Source: Phialocephala subalpina (lineage: Eukaryota; Ascomycota; Leotiomycetes; Helotiales; Mollisiaceae). From it: a stretch of 44,866 nucleotides of DNA. The stretch covers positions 1-44,866 of the forward strand of contig FJOG01000109.1 in NCBI GenBank assembly GCA_900073065.1, read 5' to 3'. The notes below the pieces were generated by a model that saw only the letters and a list, made by a program, of their open reading frames with translations, was not told the origin of the DNA and made no database searches. Position numbers and translations under genes: made by a program. This document shows positions 11,448 to 22,302 of the stretch, one piece after another (position 1 is the first letter of the stretch; each line of letters opens with the position of its first letter).

Positions 11448-13052
11448 ATGACAACTGAAAGGGATCCAAATCGTGTATACTACAGAGCTGGAGGATTCGA
11501 GCAGTCTCGACCCATCCTAAAAGGTGCTGATGCAAAGGAAACTTTCGAATTCATCCCAATCGTCGACGTCACAAATGTATTCTCTCCAGATCTTGAGGTT
11601 CGAAAGAAGCTGGCTGTCGAAATTGGTCGTGCTGTGACTGAGGTTGGGTTCTTCTATGCTGTCAACCCACCAGTTGATACCAGACTTATGGGTATACTCC
11701 TCCGCATGATACTTGATGTAATCGAGCTGATTGATTATTGGAGGATTCGAGCAGTCTCGACCCATCCTAAAAGGTGCTGATGCAAAGGAAACTTTCGAAT
11801 TCATCCCAATCGTCGACGTCACAAATGTATTCTCTCCAGATCTTGAGGTTCGAAAGAAGCTGGCTGTCGAAATTGGTCGTGCTGTGACTGAGGTTGGGTT
11901 CTTCTATGCTGTCAACCCACCAGTTGATACCAGACTTATGGGTATACTCCTCCGCATGATACTTGATGTAATCGAGCTGATTGATTATCCCGGATCTGTA
12001 CCTCTTAATCAAGTGAGTAAACGGGGAATTCACATTTTTCCTTCTTTAGATATATATCATGATATTTCTCCCGAGATATTCTCCCGAAACTTCCTTGAAA
12101 GGGCAATTACTGACTCCCCCATCTTCTAGTGGCCAGACGATGTTCTCCCAGAGTTACGAAAAGTGGTGTATGAGTACTGTAAGTCAAACTCGCGTCACGC
12201 AAATTTCATACTGATCACTGTATAGACAGAGAATGCTTCACGTTTGCGAAAGCATTGATCAGGATCTTTGCCTTGGCCCTCGATCTAGAAGAGACAGCAT
12301 TCGATGAGACATTCAATGCACCTCTGACAGATATCCTGATCCAGCATTATTTTGCATCTCCTGATCGAAAGGATCACGAAGAGATTTTGTTTCCTCATGC
12401 AGACTTCAGTGGTAAGTAATGATCAGCGGACCATTCCCAATTGTTGACTGACAACTCCAGCCTTCACTCTCCTGCTCAACCAACGTAAGCCCATGGTTCC
12501 GACACATGTCGCTCAATCCCATCCTAATCTTCGGCAGGGGATATTCCAGGCTTAGAAGTCCTGAATGCTAACGGAATCTGGGTCCCTGCTCCGCCAATCG
12601 AGCACGCCTTCGTTGTCAACACGGGTGCCTACTTTGAGTTGCTCTCCAACTCTCGCTTTCCAGCAACAGTACATAGAGTGCACACAAAGGCAAGAATTAC
12701 ACCTACACTTTCCAGGCAACTGACTAATATCACCTTCAGCTGGGTATCGAGAGGTTCTCCTTTCCAATATTCTACTCCCCAGAGTAGGTCCAATGGCAAG
12801 CCAGGAGAAATCCTTACTAATACCAGTCACAGCCCAGCTACTTTCGTCAAGCCTCATCCAGCTTTGGTGAAGGAAGGAGAAGAATCGAAGCACACCCCTC
12901 ATCATATTGGACAACGCTACATTAAGGGTTTGGTCCACAATGCGCCTGATCATCCATGGGTCAAGAAGCTGAAGGCATCGGGCATCAAAGAAGAAGACTA
13001 CAAGTGGGAACTTCTTTCGCAGCCATTTGCAGCTGAGAACGGAACGGCTTGA
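11448..13052 (+). pseudogene. 2OG/Fe(II) oxygenase, isopenicillin-N-synthase-like, broken
   Basis: The N-terminal part (ATG at 11448) is a DIOX_N domain: FIPIVDVTNVFSPDL and AVTEVGFFYAVNPPVD. A perfect 250-bp tandem duplication (11489-11738 and 11739-11988) then shifts the frame, giving a stop at 11778-11780. About 60 residues expected between VNPPVD and PLNQWPDD are also missing. Downstream the gene is clean, with exons 12130..12178, 12226..12411, 12461..12484, 12538..12689, 12740..12783 and 12833..13052. The intron at 12690-12739 starts AAG|GCAAGA, so it is GC-AG. The catalytic set is kept: HADF (His and Asp iron ligands), TVHRVH (second His) and ERFSFP (the RxS that binds 2-oxoglutarate). 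The likely ancestral role was oxidative tailoring in the neighbouring cluster. It is probably inactive now, unless the duplication is an assembly error. Confidence 0.75.
11489..11988 (+). repeat. Perfect 250-bp direct tandem duplication
   Basis: Copy 1 (11489-11738) and copy 2 (11739-11988) are identical base for base as read, each starting TGGAGGATTCGAGCAG and ending GCTGATTGATTAT. The unit is not a multiple of three, so it shifts the frame of the oxygenase gene. Identity with no drift means a very recent event or a misassembly. Confidence 0.95.
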
Positions 13053-13120
13053 GGTCATTGTCATGATTCAAACGTCATAGCAGATACGCAATGAGGACCA
13101 GATTCTTCATTTTGACACTA

Positions 13121-15278
13121 CTAGCCGCCTGAGGTTGACTTCTCTTCCAAAAGTTGTTGACCGAGGTCTTTCAGCTTGTACTTCTCTATCTTCCCGCTTG
13201 CTGTCAACGGCATTATGTCAATCCAGAACACGTGCTTGGGAACCAACATCTTGCTCAACCTTCCCAGAACCCAATCTCTAATATCATCGTCTGTTATCGC
13301 TTTGCCATTCTTCGACCAAGTTCCATCTTGGCCCTTCACATATCCATTTATAGCTTGCTTTTCATCACCATTCAGAGCTCCATCACGCCCAGGCAATGTG
13401 ACGCCATCCTTCACAACGACGAAGGCAGCAATCACCTCCCCGTACCTCTCGTCAGGCAATCCCACAATACTAGCATTCGCAACCATCGGATGCTGAAGCA
13501 ACACATTCTCAATCTCTGGAGGATAGATATTCTCCCCACCACGGATGATAATGTCCTTGATCCTGCCAGTGATCCTGATATACCCCTCTGCATCAATCAT
13601 AGCCTCGTCTCCAGATCTCAGCCATACTCTCTTCCTATCAACAAAATCGGAGCAAGACTCTTCAATGAGAGTCTTCGAAGTCCAATGCTCGTCTTTCCAA
13701 TACCCCGCCATGACGCAGTAGCCTAAGATGAGTAGCTCTCCTTTCTCTCCTCGTCGGAGGGTCCGAGTGGGGTCATCACGAGCGACGATTTTGATGGATG
13801 TGTGAGGGAGGACTTGACCGACGGTGTTTAGTTTTTGTTCGAGATTGTCGGATGGGAGGGACATGCAGATGATGGGTGATGATTCTGTGAGCCCGTAGCA
13901 GCTGGCTAGGTCTGAGAGGTTGAGTTGTTGGTGCAGCTTGAGGCGGAGTGCTGGTGGTATGGGACTCCCTCCTATGACTCCGGTCCTGAGATGGGAGAAG
14001 TTGTGTTGCTTGAAGGAGCTGTTGAGGTGTAAGTATCGGGGTTGTGGTGATCGCTTGGAAGGAGACTAACTCTTGTGCCAGAAGTTCGAGCTCAGCAAGG
14101 AACATTGTAGGCACTCCGTACAGAGCTGTAGGTTTGTCCTCTTCTATCGACTGGAGCACCGCTCTGGCATCGAATGCCTCAGATGGCAAGACCACACACG
14201 CTCCTAAATTTTATCAGTATTGTTTCATCAAACAAATCGTGAAGACTCGCCATAAGTCATGGCAGCCAGAAGTCCAAGCACGAGTCCGAAGCAATGGTAC
14301 AGTGGTGGCGGACAGCACACGATATCCTCTGCTGTGAGCCGCATGCCATGACCGACCAAGAAGGCATTGTTTAGCACATTTCTGTGACTGAGGCAGGCCG
14401 CTTTCGGTGTTGAGGTTGTGCCTGACGTGAACTGGATCGTGGCGATGTCGTTGTTGCCCAAGTGCTGGGATGGCAACAAGTGTTCACGGCTCATCGATAT
14501 AAGCTCCCCATATTTAGAAGTGCGAGCGAAGACAGTTTCTTCGGATTCTAAAGAGGATGAACACAAGTCTCAGAATGTTTAGGTGTCACGTACGAATCGC
14601 AGCATTGTCTACCAGGACCACACTCCGAAGCGATGGAATCCTCTCAGAAAGGCCGGCACTCTCACCTCCAGTCTTCAAGATAGAAGACAGAAGAGGTACT
14701 GTTGAAATTGGCTGCTTATACGGCAAACTTATCTGTACGCTCACCACAAAGCAAGCTGCTGAGATGTGCACCAAAGCCGAGATGACTTGATCGGGAGTAT
14801 ATGCGGGATTCAAAGGGACCACGATCGCTCCAATTTTGAAGCATGCATATGCGATCTATTGTTGTTTCAGCACTGCTATTATACAGAAAGGCTTGCTTGA
14901 TCTTACAACGGCATATTCAGCACAATTTCCCAAGCTGACAGCAACTCGATCCCCAGTCACGAGTCCGAGTTCCACAAGTCCAACAGCTAGGGCATCACTT
15001 TGATAATTCAACTCTGCATACGAAAAACGACATCTCGGTGTCTTCACCGCTATATTTTCAGGGTATTCTTGGCATATTGCCTTGAATCTCTCGCTGATAG
15101 TATCCTCGAATAAGGCAGGCTTTCAGTCGTCAGCATGATCCATGATCCTCAATTTTCCAGGATAATGACGAACACGTGTTGGACCGGAAATGCATGCTAG
15201 CTCTGGCAGCTCCTTTATGCAAACATCGTGTATATTGCTATTTGCAACCTCCTCCGAGTGGGGCGAACAATCACCCAT
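13121..15278 (-). CDS. Acyl-CoA synthetase-like AMP-forming ligase
   Basis: Spliced model complement(join(13121..14018,14071..14203,14251..14547,14594..14855,14907..15119,15174..15278)), 635 aa. The product activates a carboxylic acid as acyl-adenylate and passes it to CoA. Motifs in order: P-loop [20 protein letters not shown], motif [20 protein letters not shown], and C-terminal [11 protein letters not shown] with the catalytic Lys. The start at 15278 ([15 protein letters not shown]) needs a 54-nt intron at 15120-15173 whose branch site is GCTGAC and acceptor AAAG; without it an in-frame TGA precedes [12 protein letters not shown]. The intron at 14204-14250 appears to use a GC donor (G|GCGAGT). 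There is no SKL-type peroxisomal signal; the tail is STSGG. The substrate is unknown, possibly a fatty or aryl acid for a cluster acyltransferase. The neighbouring NRPS lacks a full starter C domain, so direct lipo-initiation is uncertain. Confidence 0.88.
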
Positions 15279-15925
15279 CACGTGTGAAAAGAATAGATGA
15301 AAAGAGTAATTCGAGGGGAACAGACGATGACCGAAGGACTGCTACCTAGCATGATGTGCCAGCTAACTTTGGCCACTTGTACGAGGTATCTCGTTCAGCT
15401 TCGTGAGTACCTGTTTCCCTGACAAAAGTCAAAGCAAGGTCGCAGTTTCATGCCAACTCTGGCTAGCTGAACGATATGCATCTCGTTCCCAATTTTCACT
15501 TAGTACTCTACGAGCATCAAGACCCTTGGACTATCAGTGGAGACTGTTCTGCTGCTAAGAGTTGCCAATATCATGATCTACGAAACGAAACGATGACCAC
15601 CGGGAAACTGAATACCTTCTCCGAGCGGACCGAAAGCCTTCGTTATCCGCATCATCGTTGAAGAAATCTTGAAGGATGTTTTCTTTATCTCCCAAGACGC
15701 GAGAAGGAGTTGGCCGGTGTCACCTACCTCACGCGGTTAAGTCGATCTTGACCCGGGTAGTAAGCGGCGTTGTGCGCGAGAAGTGACCGCTTTGGGGTTA
15801 GCGATGGAATAGGAGGGTAAGCATCGCTAAATCGCATATCATTGGACGGAATCATTTTTGTACCAGAAAGTGACGATGCTTTGCGAAGAGAATTCAGAGC
15901 GTTGAAAAGTGACTGAGAGACGATC
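15279..15925. other. Promoter region of the ligase and upstream of the small YCII-like gene
   Basis: A CACGTG palindrome (15279-15284) abuts the ligase start codon. Short open frames on both strands (15476-15661 plus, 15724-15999 minus) have no recognisable motif. No gene is called here. Confidence 0.4.
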
Positions 15926-16447
15926 ATGATATCTCGCAATGTATGGCGAACTTGCGCCATCAAGTCTATGAGACGGTGTACAACACAGTTTCCAGTCACG
16001 GGACCGGTGCTTGGAAGACACTTGCATGAATAGTAAGCACTTCTCTATCCTGTTTGAGAAAATCAATTCAATCATAAAGCCGATAATTTCTACTTAGCTT
16101 GGTGATGGTCAACGACTCAAGAGATGTTCGGAATCTCAATTTGAAGCAAACTTTCGCTGGGAAGGTTATGTCGGAGGAGGCATCAAATCCACAGACAATT
16201 TTTGCATGTCAGGCTCATAGTATTGAGGACCTGGAAAAGGAGCTCTTCAAGAATGTAAAATACGCTAAGACTGTTGTGAAACATTCATGTGCTGATTCCT
16301 TTCCAGGAGGCTCCAGATAGAGCTGCTGTGAGGATATTCCCACTTGAGACTGTGCACACGAGCACATTGGAATTGGAAGAGGAGTCAAGAGATTCTCAGC
16401 CGCCGAGGAAATCAGCTGCCGAGACCGAGAAGCTTTTGCGGCATTGA
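15926..16447 (+). CDS. Small YCII-like protein, shortened
   Basis: Spliced model join(15926..16032,16098..16254,16307..16447), 134 aa. The introns have good ends (GTAAGC...TTAG and GTAAAA...CTGATTCCTTTCCAG) and the frame is open throughout. After an Arg/Cys-rich start (MISRNVWRTCAIKSMRRC) comes HEYLVMVNDSRD, which fits the first strand of a YCII-type fold (compare EWLVILADKPG in the gene at 23970). Then TIFACQAHSIEDLEKELF and AAVRIFPLET match the helix and last strand. The middle segment with the RPxH region is missing or very short. The tail is acidic, then charged (SQPPRKSAAETEKLLRH). It may be a divergent paralogue or relic of the intact YCII gene in the same cluster. The start codon and the function are uncertain. 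Confidence 0.45.
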
Positions 16448-16481
16448 CAGATCCAAAAGTGCATGAGCTCTACTTTCTGGT

Positions 16482-18011
16482 TTATGCAACTAGGGGAATG
16501 GCATCAAACCCTTCCTCCATGCGCCTATCCACATATGCAGCCATATCCTCGATCAACTTCTCCTTCATGCTCCCTTTCTGCCAAGTGAAAGTGATCGTCA
16601 TTGGACCTCCTGCAATACTGATGGAATTACAGCCAAACACCGGTCCCGTAACTGATCCACACTGCGAAACCAGCATCTTCTCAAGCTTCAAAGGTCCTTC
16701 CAAGCCTTTGCTATCAAGGACTTTCAAATTTCCAAAGTTCGACAACTCATAGGTCAATGCCCTTTTCTTCCCAAGTTGTCCTCGAGATTGTGTGTACCAA
16801 TCCGTCACTCCAAACATCCCGGCCCAGACATTGTTCTTTGGACTTCGAGCAAGCTCGGCAGCCATATATTTGTGAAAGATCCCGGAAGTCTTGACGATTA
16901 ATTCTAACTCTTCTATAGAATTCTCTTTGCTGTTTCGTAGATCAGTTGCCAAGTTCTGGGGAAACTCGTGCACCATGCCTCCGGCATGATTACAAATCTC
17001 CTCCTCAGAGACCTTGGAGATATGCCGCATTGAATACGGCGTCACAGCCAAGAAGCTGCTTCCAGATGACACTGATCTTGCTAGAAAGGTTACAAGTAGG
17101 CCATGAAGTAGACCGGTCAAGGTAATCTTGTTGCTTCGGCAGAAGTTCAAGAGCTTACCAATGTGGTCTTGGTGAACAGTAATGAAGCGAAGTCCAGATT
17201 CATAATCCTCGACCGAGTTCAAAAACATGTTCTCTCCAGACCAGACAGTTGGCGACATGTAATCGATGTCGACTTTGTCGTTCTCATCTCTTGATAGCAA
17301 GTCGACTACGTCTTCAAGAAGAATCGGACATCGAAGATTACGTGGTACCTTTAGGGGCCAAGCGTACTCCTCGGCCAGAGGCTGGTTGAAGAAGTGAAGG
17401 AGAGATCGATGGAAGCTAATGTGACTGAGGCCGTCAGCGATCGCATGATTCGCCAGAAAGGCTATGCTAATGCGTTGAATTGCTGTGTTTTTGCCAGAGT
17501 CCCATCGGTTGCCGTGTTTGAGGACCACGGCTCTCCAAGCGGGGTAGCGATGGCCTTCAAGCAGCCGTCTTGCATGAGACCTTTGGAGCAGCTTTGCGAT
17601 TGCTAAGTCACCATCGTCTGGATCATCGGGATCTTGACCGTAGAATTCTGCGACATCATCTCTTTGGATTTCAGGCAATCTTAGGAAATGCGCCTCTCTT
17701 TCCGGAGTCTCGTCGATGATTCCATAGCAGAGCGAGGGATGAGCGTTGATGGTATGATGTAAAGCTCGATAGAATTTCTCCTTGAACCATGAATCGGTAT
17801 TTGGAAGTCCTGTTATGGGGAATGAGAGGACAGTAAGTGCACATGTGGTTCGGTAGAAACCCAGGACCATGCGGGCTGAATAGAAACGTCCCAGAACACC
17901 TGAACAACGTCAGCACGTCAGCAAAGTGCTCAAGATCTATAAACAAGACCTACCGAGATTCACAATGTCACTTGAATCCGTCTTCTGTTCCTCGCCGTTG
18001 GTCCCCATCAT
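16482..18011 (-). CDS. Alcohol O-acetyltransferase-like (condensation-fold) protein
   Basis: Spliced model complement(join(16482..17899,17954..18011)), 491 aa, with one phase-1 intron (GTAGGT...TTCAG). The start MMGTNGEEQK leads to NLGVLGRFYSARMVLGFYR, the usual opening of the fungal alcohol acetyltransferase family (Atf/AATase type, PF07247-like). The active-site motif is NHAIADGLS, with His about 171 and Asp about 175. It is followed by LTGLLHGLLVTFLA and a C-terminal region rich in small residues near ISIAGGPMTITFTW. These enzymes move an acyl group from acyl-CoA to an alcohol. It is divergent from the P450 gene across 0.8 kb. Likely role: O-acylation of the NRPS product or a precursor. 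It is not homologous at motif level to the acyltransferase at 20833. Confidence 0.85.
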
Positions 18012-18803
18012 GCAGACTGTCTTCGCAAGTTCTTTGTCGTCCCAATTTTCCTTATTTGTTGCTGGTCAGCTGATACTGTCCTTGCCCCTTAAGGTGAATC
18101 CCTAAGCGAGCCCCTGAACGAGAGCTCGGGACTGAAACCTCATTGGACACCGCCTAGATTAGATTGCATATCTTTTGTTTCTAGATATGACACTTCTCAA
18201 GAATGCACATCACGGCCAAGTTGACATCTTTGACATACATTTGAAGGATTTTCCATCGCGGGCAACAGGTCCAAACCCACACGAAGGCAGAGAAAATGTG
18301 AAGTTGGTAGGGCTCACAGGAATTGGTCACTGATAATGCACCAAAGCCTTGGCATTCTTAGGGGTTCACCCCACTGTAAGGCGCCAAACTGCAGTCAGCC
18401 GTAGGCGGCACCGAGGGACGCTAGGGAATACAACGTTATTTTGACGGCGGGCAACCATCCCAAGGTCTATTACCAGAAGGGAAGGAGCGGATGCAAGGCG
18501 TACAGCATGCAGAATCGCAGAATCCTTCCGATGCAGGAAATCCGACTCTTCCCGTTCTGGGGAAATGGATTCCAACCAGGTATGGCCCCGTATCTTTACG
18601 TACCAGTCTCGGAGACGATGGCACAGATTTCTAAATGCGCGATCTTCAATACCCTCATGGTCCCGCTGGCGTCTGGATGCCACAGACAATGAACAGTTCG
18701 GAAATTCCTGAGCGAAGATGGGAGTTCTTCTGGTCTGGAGGTCTCGACACCTTACAACGACGGGCTCTGAATTCAGCCAAGTCACGTGCATCGACTGAAC
18801 GAG
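18012..18803. promoter_or_regulatory. Divergent promoter region between acyltransferase and P450
   Basis: A 792-bp spacer separates two divergently transcribed cluster genes, so it probably serves both. A CACGTG palindrome (18783-18788) lies 16 bases before the P450 ATG. No open frame here is supported. Confidence 0.5.
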
Positions 18804-20540
18804 ATGTCTGCCTCTGTGTTGTTGAAAGCACTCGCTTTGGTTGGCATCGTCCCTCTATGGTTCTTTTTCAAGCTATTCAGCGAGAGGAGGCGATTTGCTG
18901 GTTTGGTGAGAGTCCCAGTCCCCCAATCACTTACCCATACTCATACTCACGCAGCCGGGACCTCCTCATCACTGGCTATATGGTCATCTGTTGATCTTCA
19001 AAGAGATCAAGGCAAAACTTCCAGCAGATGCTCACATCAATCTCGTGCATGCTACCATCGCGAGAGAATATGGTCTACAGACCATCTATTACCTTGACCT
19101 ATGGCCGACATTCGATCCCATGGTCATAGTACTTGATCCAGCACTTGCCGCTCAAGCCAGTCAGATCAAGAACCTTCCCAAACATCCTATGGTGAGCCTT
19201 TAGGTTGCACACTGATACAACATATCTGACAATCCAAGTACCGCTTAATGGAATACACCGTGGGAACACAGAGCATTATTACCACGACAGGTCAGCAACA
19301 CAGATTCTGGCGAAAAGTCTTCGACCCAGGCTTTTCAGCTACTCATCTCGTAACTTTGACACCAATGGTCATTGAGAGAGTGAAAGTCTTCATCGAAAAG
19401 CTGGAAGCTCATGTTGAATCAGGCGATATTTTCTCCCTCCTTCCTTTGACCAAGAGCCTAACGCTCGATGTCATTGGACGAGTCACGATGGCCTCTGATT
19501 TCAACACACAGAAACAATCGAACGAGATTGTGGATGCTTTTCTGACTATGCCGAAGTACATTCCTCCTCTGGGCTTTGATCCTGTGAGACTTCTCAGTCC
19601 GACTAGGATTTGGAATGCCAGGAAGTACCAAAACAAGCTGAACAATCTGATTGGGCAAGTTGTTGACAAACGCTTCGAAGAAAGGAAAGTTGGAAAGGTT
19701 GGACCGAATGAGAAATCACTCGTTCATCTTGCTTTGGACACTTATGAGCAGATGGAAGCTGGTAAAGGCTATGTGCGCGTGGCGGACCCGGTGTTCAAGA
19801 AGAATGCCGTGGATAACATTCGAGGATTCTTCTTCGCGGGGTACGTTGCCCAAATTCTTCTAAAAGCTTAGTACTGATCCTCTCGCAGGCATGCTACTAC
19901 AGCTGCTTCATTGTGTTACTTGTACTACGTGCTTGACAAACATCCCAATGTCCTAGCACGACTTCGCAAGGAGCACAAGGACTGTCTAGGAGTCGATCCT
20001 GACCAGGTTGCCACTCGACTTCTAGCCGAGCCCACCATTTTGAAAAGGATGACCTACACAACAGCGGTGATCAAAGAGTCTCTACGCTTGTTCGTAGGTG
20101 CAGGGACTATCCGCAATGGAATCAAAGGCTTCGATCTTGTCGACCCAAAGACCAACACAGCTTACCCCACATATCGCCACGGCCCCTTCCCCATCATGGT
20201 GCGAGGCTTTCCTATCCATCGAAACCCTGAGAACTTCAAGGATCCAGATATCTTTGATCCTGAGCGATTTCTTGGTGAAAGAGCTGCAGGTATGACGAAG
20301 GATGCATATCGACCTTTTGAGAAGGGGTCTAGAGATTGTCCGGGGCAGGAGCTTTCGATGATGGAGATGAGGATCACGCTTGCACTCACGATAAGGAAGT
20401 TTGGTATTGAGACTGTGTATCCGAAAGATGCTCCAGAGGTGATGGGAGATCCAGCGTATAATGTGATGTTCTCGAGTGCTGGGCCAGCAGGAGGGCTTCC
20501 TGTGCGCATCAAACACGCGAAGAGAGGGCGAAGTAATTGA
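18804..20540 (+). CDS. Cytochrome P450 monooxygenase
   Basis: Spliced model join(18804..18905,18955..19191,19239..19840,19889..20540), 530 aa. The N-terminus has a hydrophobic anchor (LLKALALVGIVPLWFFFKLF), so the enzyme should sit on the ER membrane facing the cytosol. It is followed by the Pro-rich hinge LPGPPPHW-like LPGPPHHWLYGH. I-helix oxygen-binding motif: FFAGHATTAA (around residues 311-320). ExxR: IKESLRLF. PERF: FDPERF. Haem loop: FEKGSRDCPG with Cys464 as the haem ligand. All key residues are present and the length is normal. Role: hydroxylation or other oxidation in the pathway of the adjoining NRPS. The start at 18804 was chosen because the frame upstream has no earlier ATG. A CYP family cannot be assigned by eye. 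Confidence 0.93.
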
Positions 20541-20832
20541 GACTGTTCACGTCGTATCTGAGGAGACTTCGATTTATTTTTGTGTACATATAATAAACGA
20601 CGCATTCCTCCAAAAAAAATTTGTGGGACAATTTCGATTCCAAATTGTTTCTGTTCCACAGGGACATTCGCTTGCCTGCTATCCTGCCGCCACTAAAAGT
20701 CCTTACATTTTAGCGAATGGAGCCTAGAAGTTCAGCGACCACTCACTGAAGCGGTCACTGTCACTCTTCTTCGATAACCAACTTCAAATACAAAGACCGA
20801 TATTAGACGACGACCAGTGTCCGCCGATCACG

Positions 20833-22233
20833 ATGGCAGATAAACGTATCTTCGAGCTCTCTGAGCTCGACCAGATTATGCCAAGATTATACGTGCGCTG
20901 GCTTCTCTGCTTCCCACTATCAGAAACCTCGCCGTCAAAGCAGTCCATTATCGATGCTCTTCAAGCAGGCGTCATCTTGACTTTAGATGGGTTACCAGTA
21001 CTCAGAGGACATTTGGTTCCAAAAGTCTCCGACTCGAGTCGTCTCGAAGTTCACACACTACAAAATTATCAGGGTGAAGTTGGCTTCGAGCTGAAAGTCA
21101 ACCATCTCGACGACGAGGATGATGAGACCATTCCTACATACCAAAGCCTGAAAAAAGCGAACTTTCCGGTCTCGGAAATGCCAGATAAAACCTTCACGCC
21201 TCCAGATGATCCTTCCCTTTCTGTATTTGATATGATGGCGACTTTCATCAGAGGAGGTGTCCTGCTCTGCATCAAATGTCATCATGCGGTCGTCGATGGA
21301 GGTGGATTGGGTCTAGTCATCAAGCTGCTTGCCCAGAACTGTGATGCGAAATCTCATTCGGTACAGAGGCTTTCACTTCCATTCGTTCCTTCGGTTGATC
21401 GAGGATCACTTCCGCCTTCAAAACCAGAGACACCTGCTCGAGATCTAGGGTTCATTGTTCTCGATGTTGGGCAAAAGCCTGCTGCACCAGCAAGGGAGTA
21501 TGGACCCATGACTTCCCAAATCTTCAAATTTCCAAACGAAGCTTTGCAACAACTCAAAAAACACTTCGACTCGGTTTCAAGTGGCAGCGTCACTTCTCAC
21601 GATGCTCTCACTGCCCTTCTGTACGGCGCTGTATCCTACGCTCGCTCACTCCGCTTCAGTGAAACTTCTTCAGAGCCAAAAGCTCTCCCATCAACAATGG
21701 GAATAGCAGTCGATGGCAGAAGACGTTTGAAAACACCAATACCCGAGTATGCTGGCAACGTAACGATGTACGCCAGATTCTCAAACCCCCTCCAACTTCC
21801 GTGTGCCAAGATTCCTCAAGACATCATGAAAGATCCTAGTCTCCTGGCAATAAGTCTCAACCTACCAGCTCTAGCTGAGAAGACACACTCAGCAGTGGCA
21901 GCAGTCACGCACGAATACATAACCGACACCATATCTCTTGCTTCCTCACTAGAAGATGTTTCTCGGATGCAACCTTCCTTCTCAGATTTCTATCAAGGAA
22001 CAGACTTCTTCATTACTAGCGGAGCTAGCTTCCCCGTCTTCGACCACGAATGGTGGCCTGGTGGGGCAGTAGACGCGTTGCGGATTCCGCTGAAAGCGCA
22101 ATGGGATGGATCGTGTGCTGTTCTGGCAACGAAGGATAGGAGTCAGGGGTTGGATGTCTTGCTTGGGTTGAGGGAGGATGACATGAAAGTTGTGGAGGAG
22201 ATTTTGTTTGCCTTTGGAGCACATATACAGTAG
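20833..22233 (+). CDS. HxxxD acyltransferase, trichothecene 3-O-acetyltransferase-like
   Basis: Single exon, 466 aa, start ATG preceded by CGATCACG. The catalytic motif is KCHHAVVDGGGLG, with His151 and Asp155, as in the plant/fungal BAHD-like transferase family (PF02458). Early motifs FELSELDQIMPRLYVRW and LPVLRGHL are typical of the fungal branch. Late in the protein comes DFYQGTDFFITSGASF, then FDHEWWPGG, in the place of the family's DFGWG structural motif. The reaction is acyl transfer from acyl-CoA to a hydroxyl or amine. The gene lies 292 bp after the P450 on the same strand and converges with the 2OG oxygenase gene across only 69 bp. Likely role: acylation of an NRPS-derived alcohol. 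Confidence 0.87.
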   Translation: MADKRIFELSELDQIMPRLYVRWLLCFPLSETSPSKQSIIDALQAGVILTLDGLPVLRGHLVPKVSDSSRLEVHTLQNYQGEVGFELKVNHLDDEDDETIPTYQSLKKANFPVSEMPDKTFTPPDDPSLSVFDMMATFIRGGVLLCIKCHHAVVDGGGLGLVIKLLAQNCDAKSHSVQRLSLPFVPSVDRGSLPPSKPETPARDLGFIVLDVGQKPAAPAREYGPMTSQIFKFPNEALQQLKKHFDSVSSGSVTSHDALTALLYGAVSYARSLRFSETSSEPKALPSTMGIAVDGRRRLKTPIPEYAGNVTMYARFSNPLQLPCAKIPQDIMKDPSLLAISLNLPALAEKTHSAVAAVTHEYITDTISLASSLEDVSRMQPSFSDFYQGTDFFITSGASFPVFDHEWWPGGAVDALRIPLKAQWDGSCAVLATKDRSQGLDVLLGLREDDMKVVEEILFAFGAHIQ

Positions 22234-22302
22234 CGCTTGACTCAGAAATGACAGAAATTGATGATCTGAAGGGTTTGAAGAGCTCATTGGCTCATCTTAA
22301 TT

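Noticed and set aside
15279..18788. CACGTG sites beside the ligase and P450 starts as a shared regulatory motif
   Set aside because: About ten CACGTG copies occur in the window, including inside coding sequence, close to chance expectation for a 6-mer.
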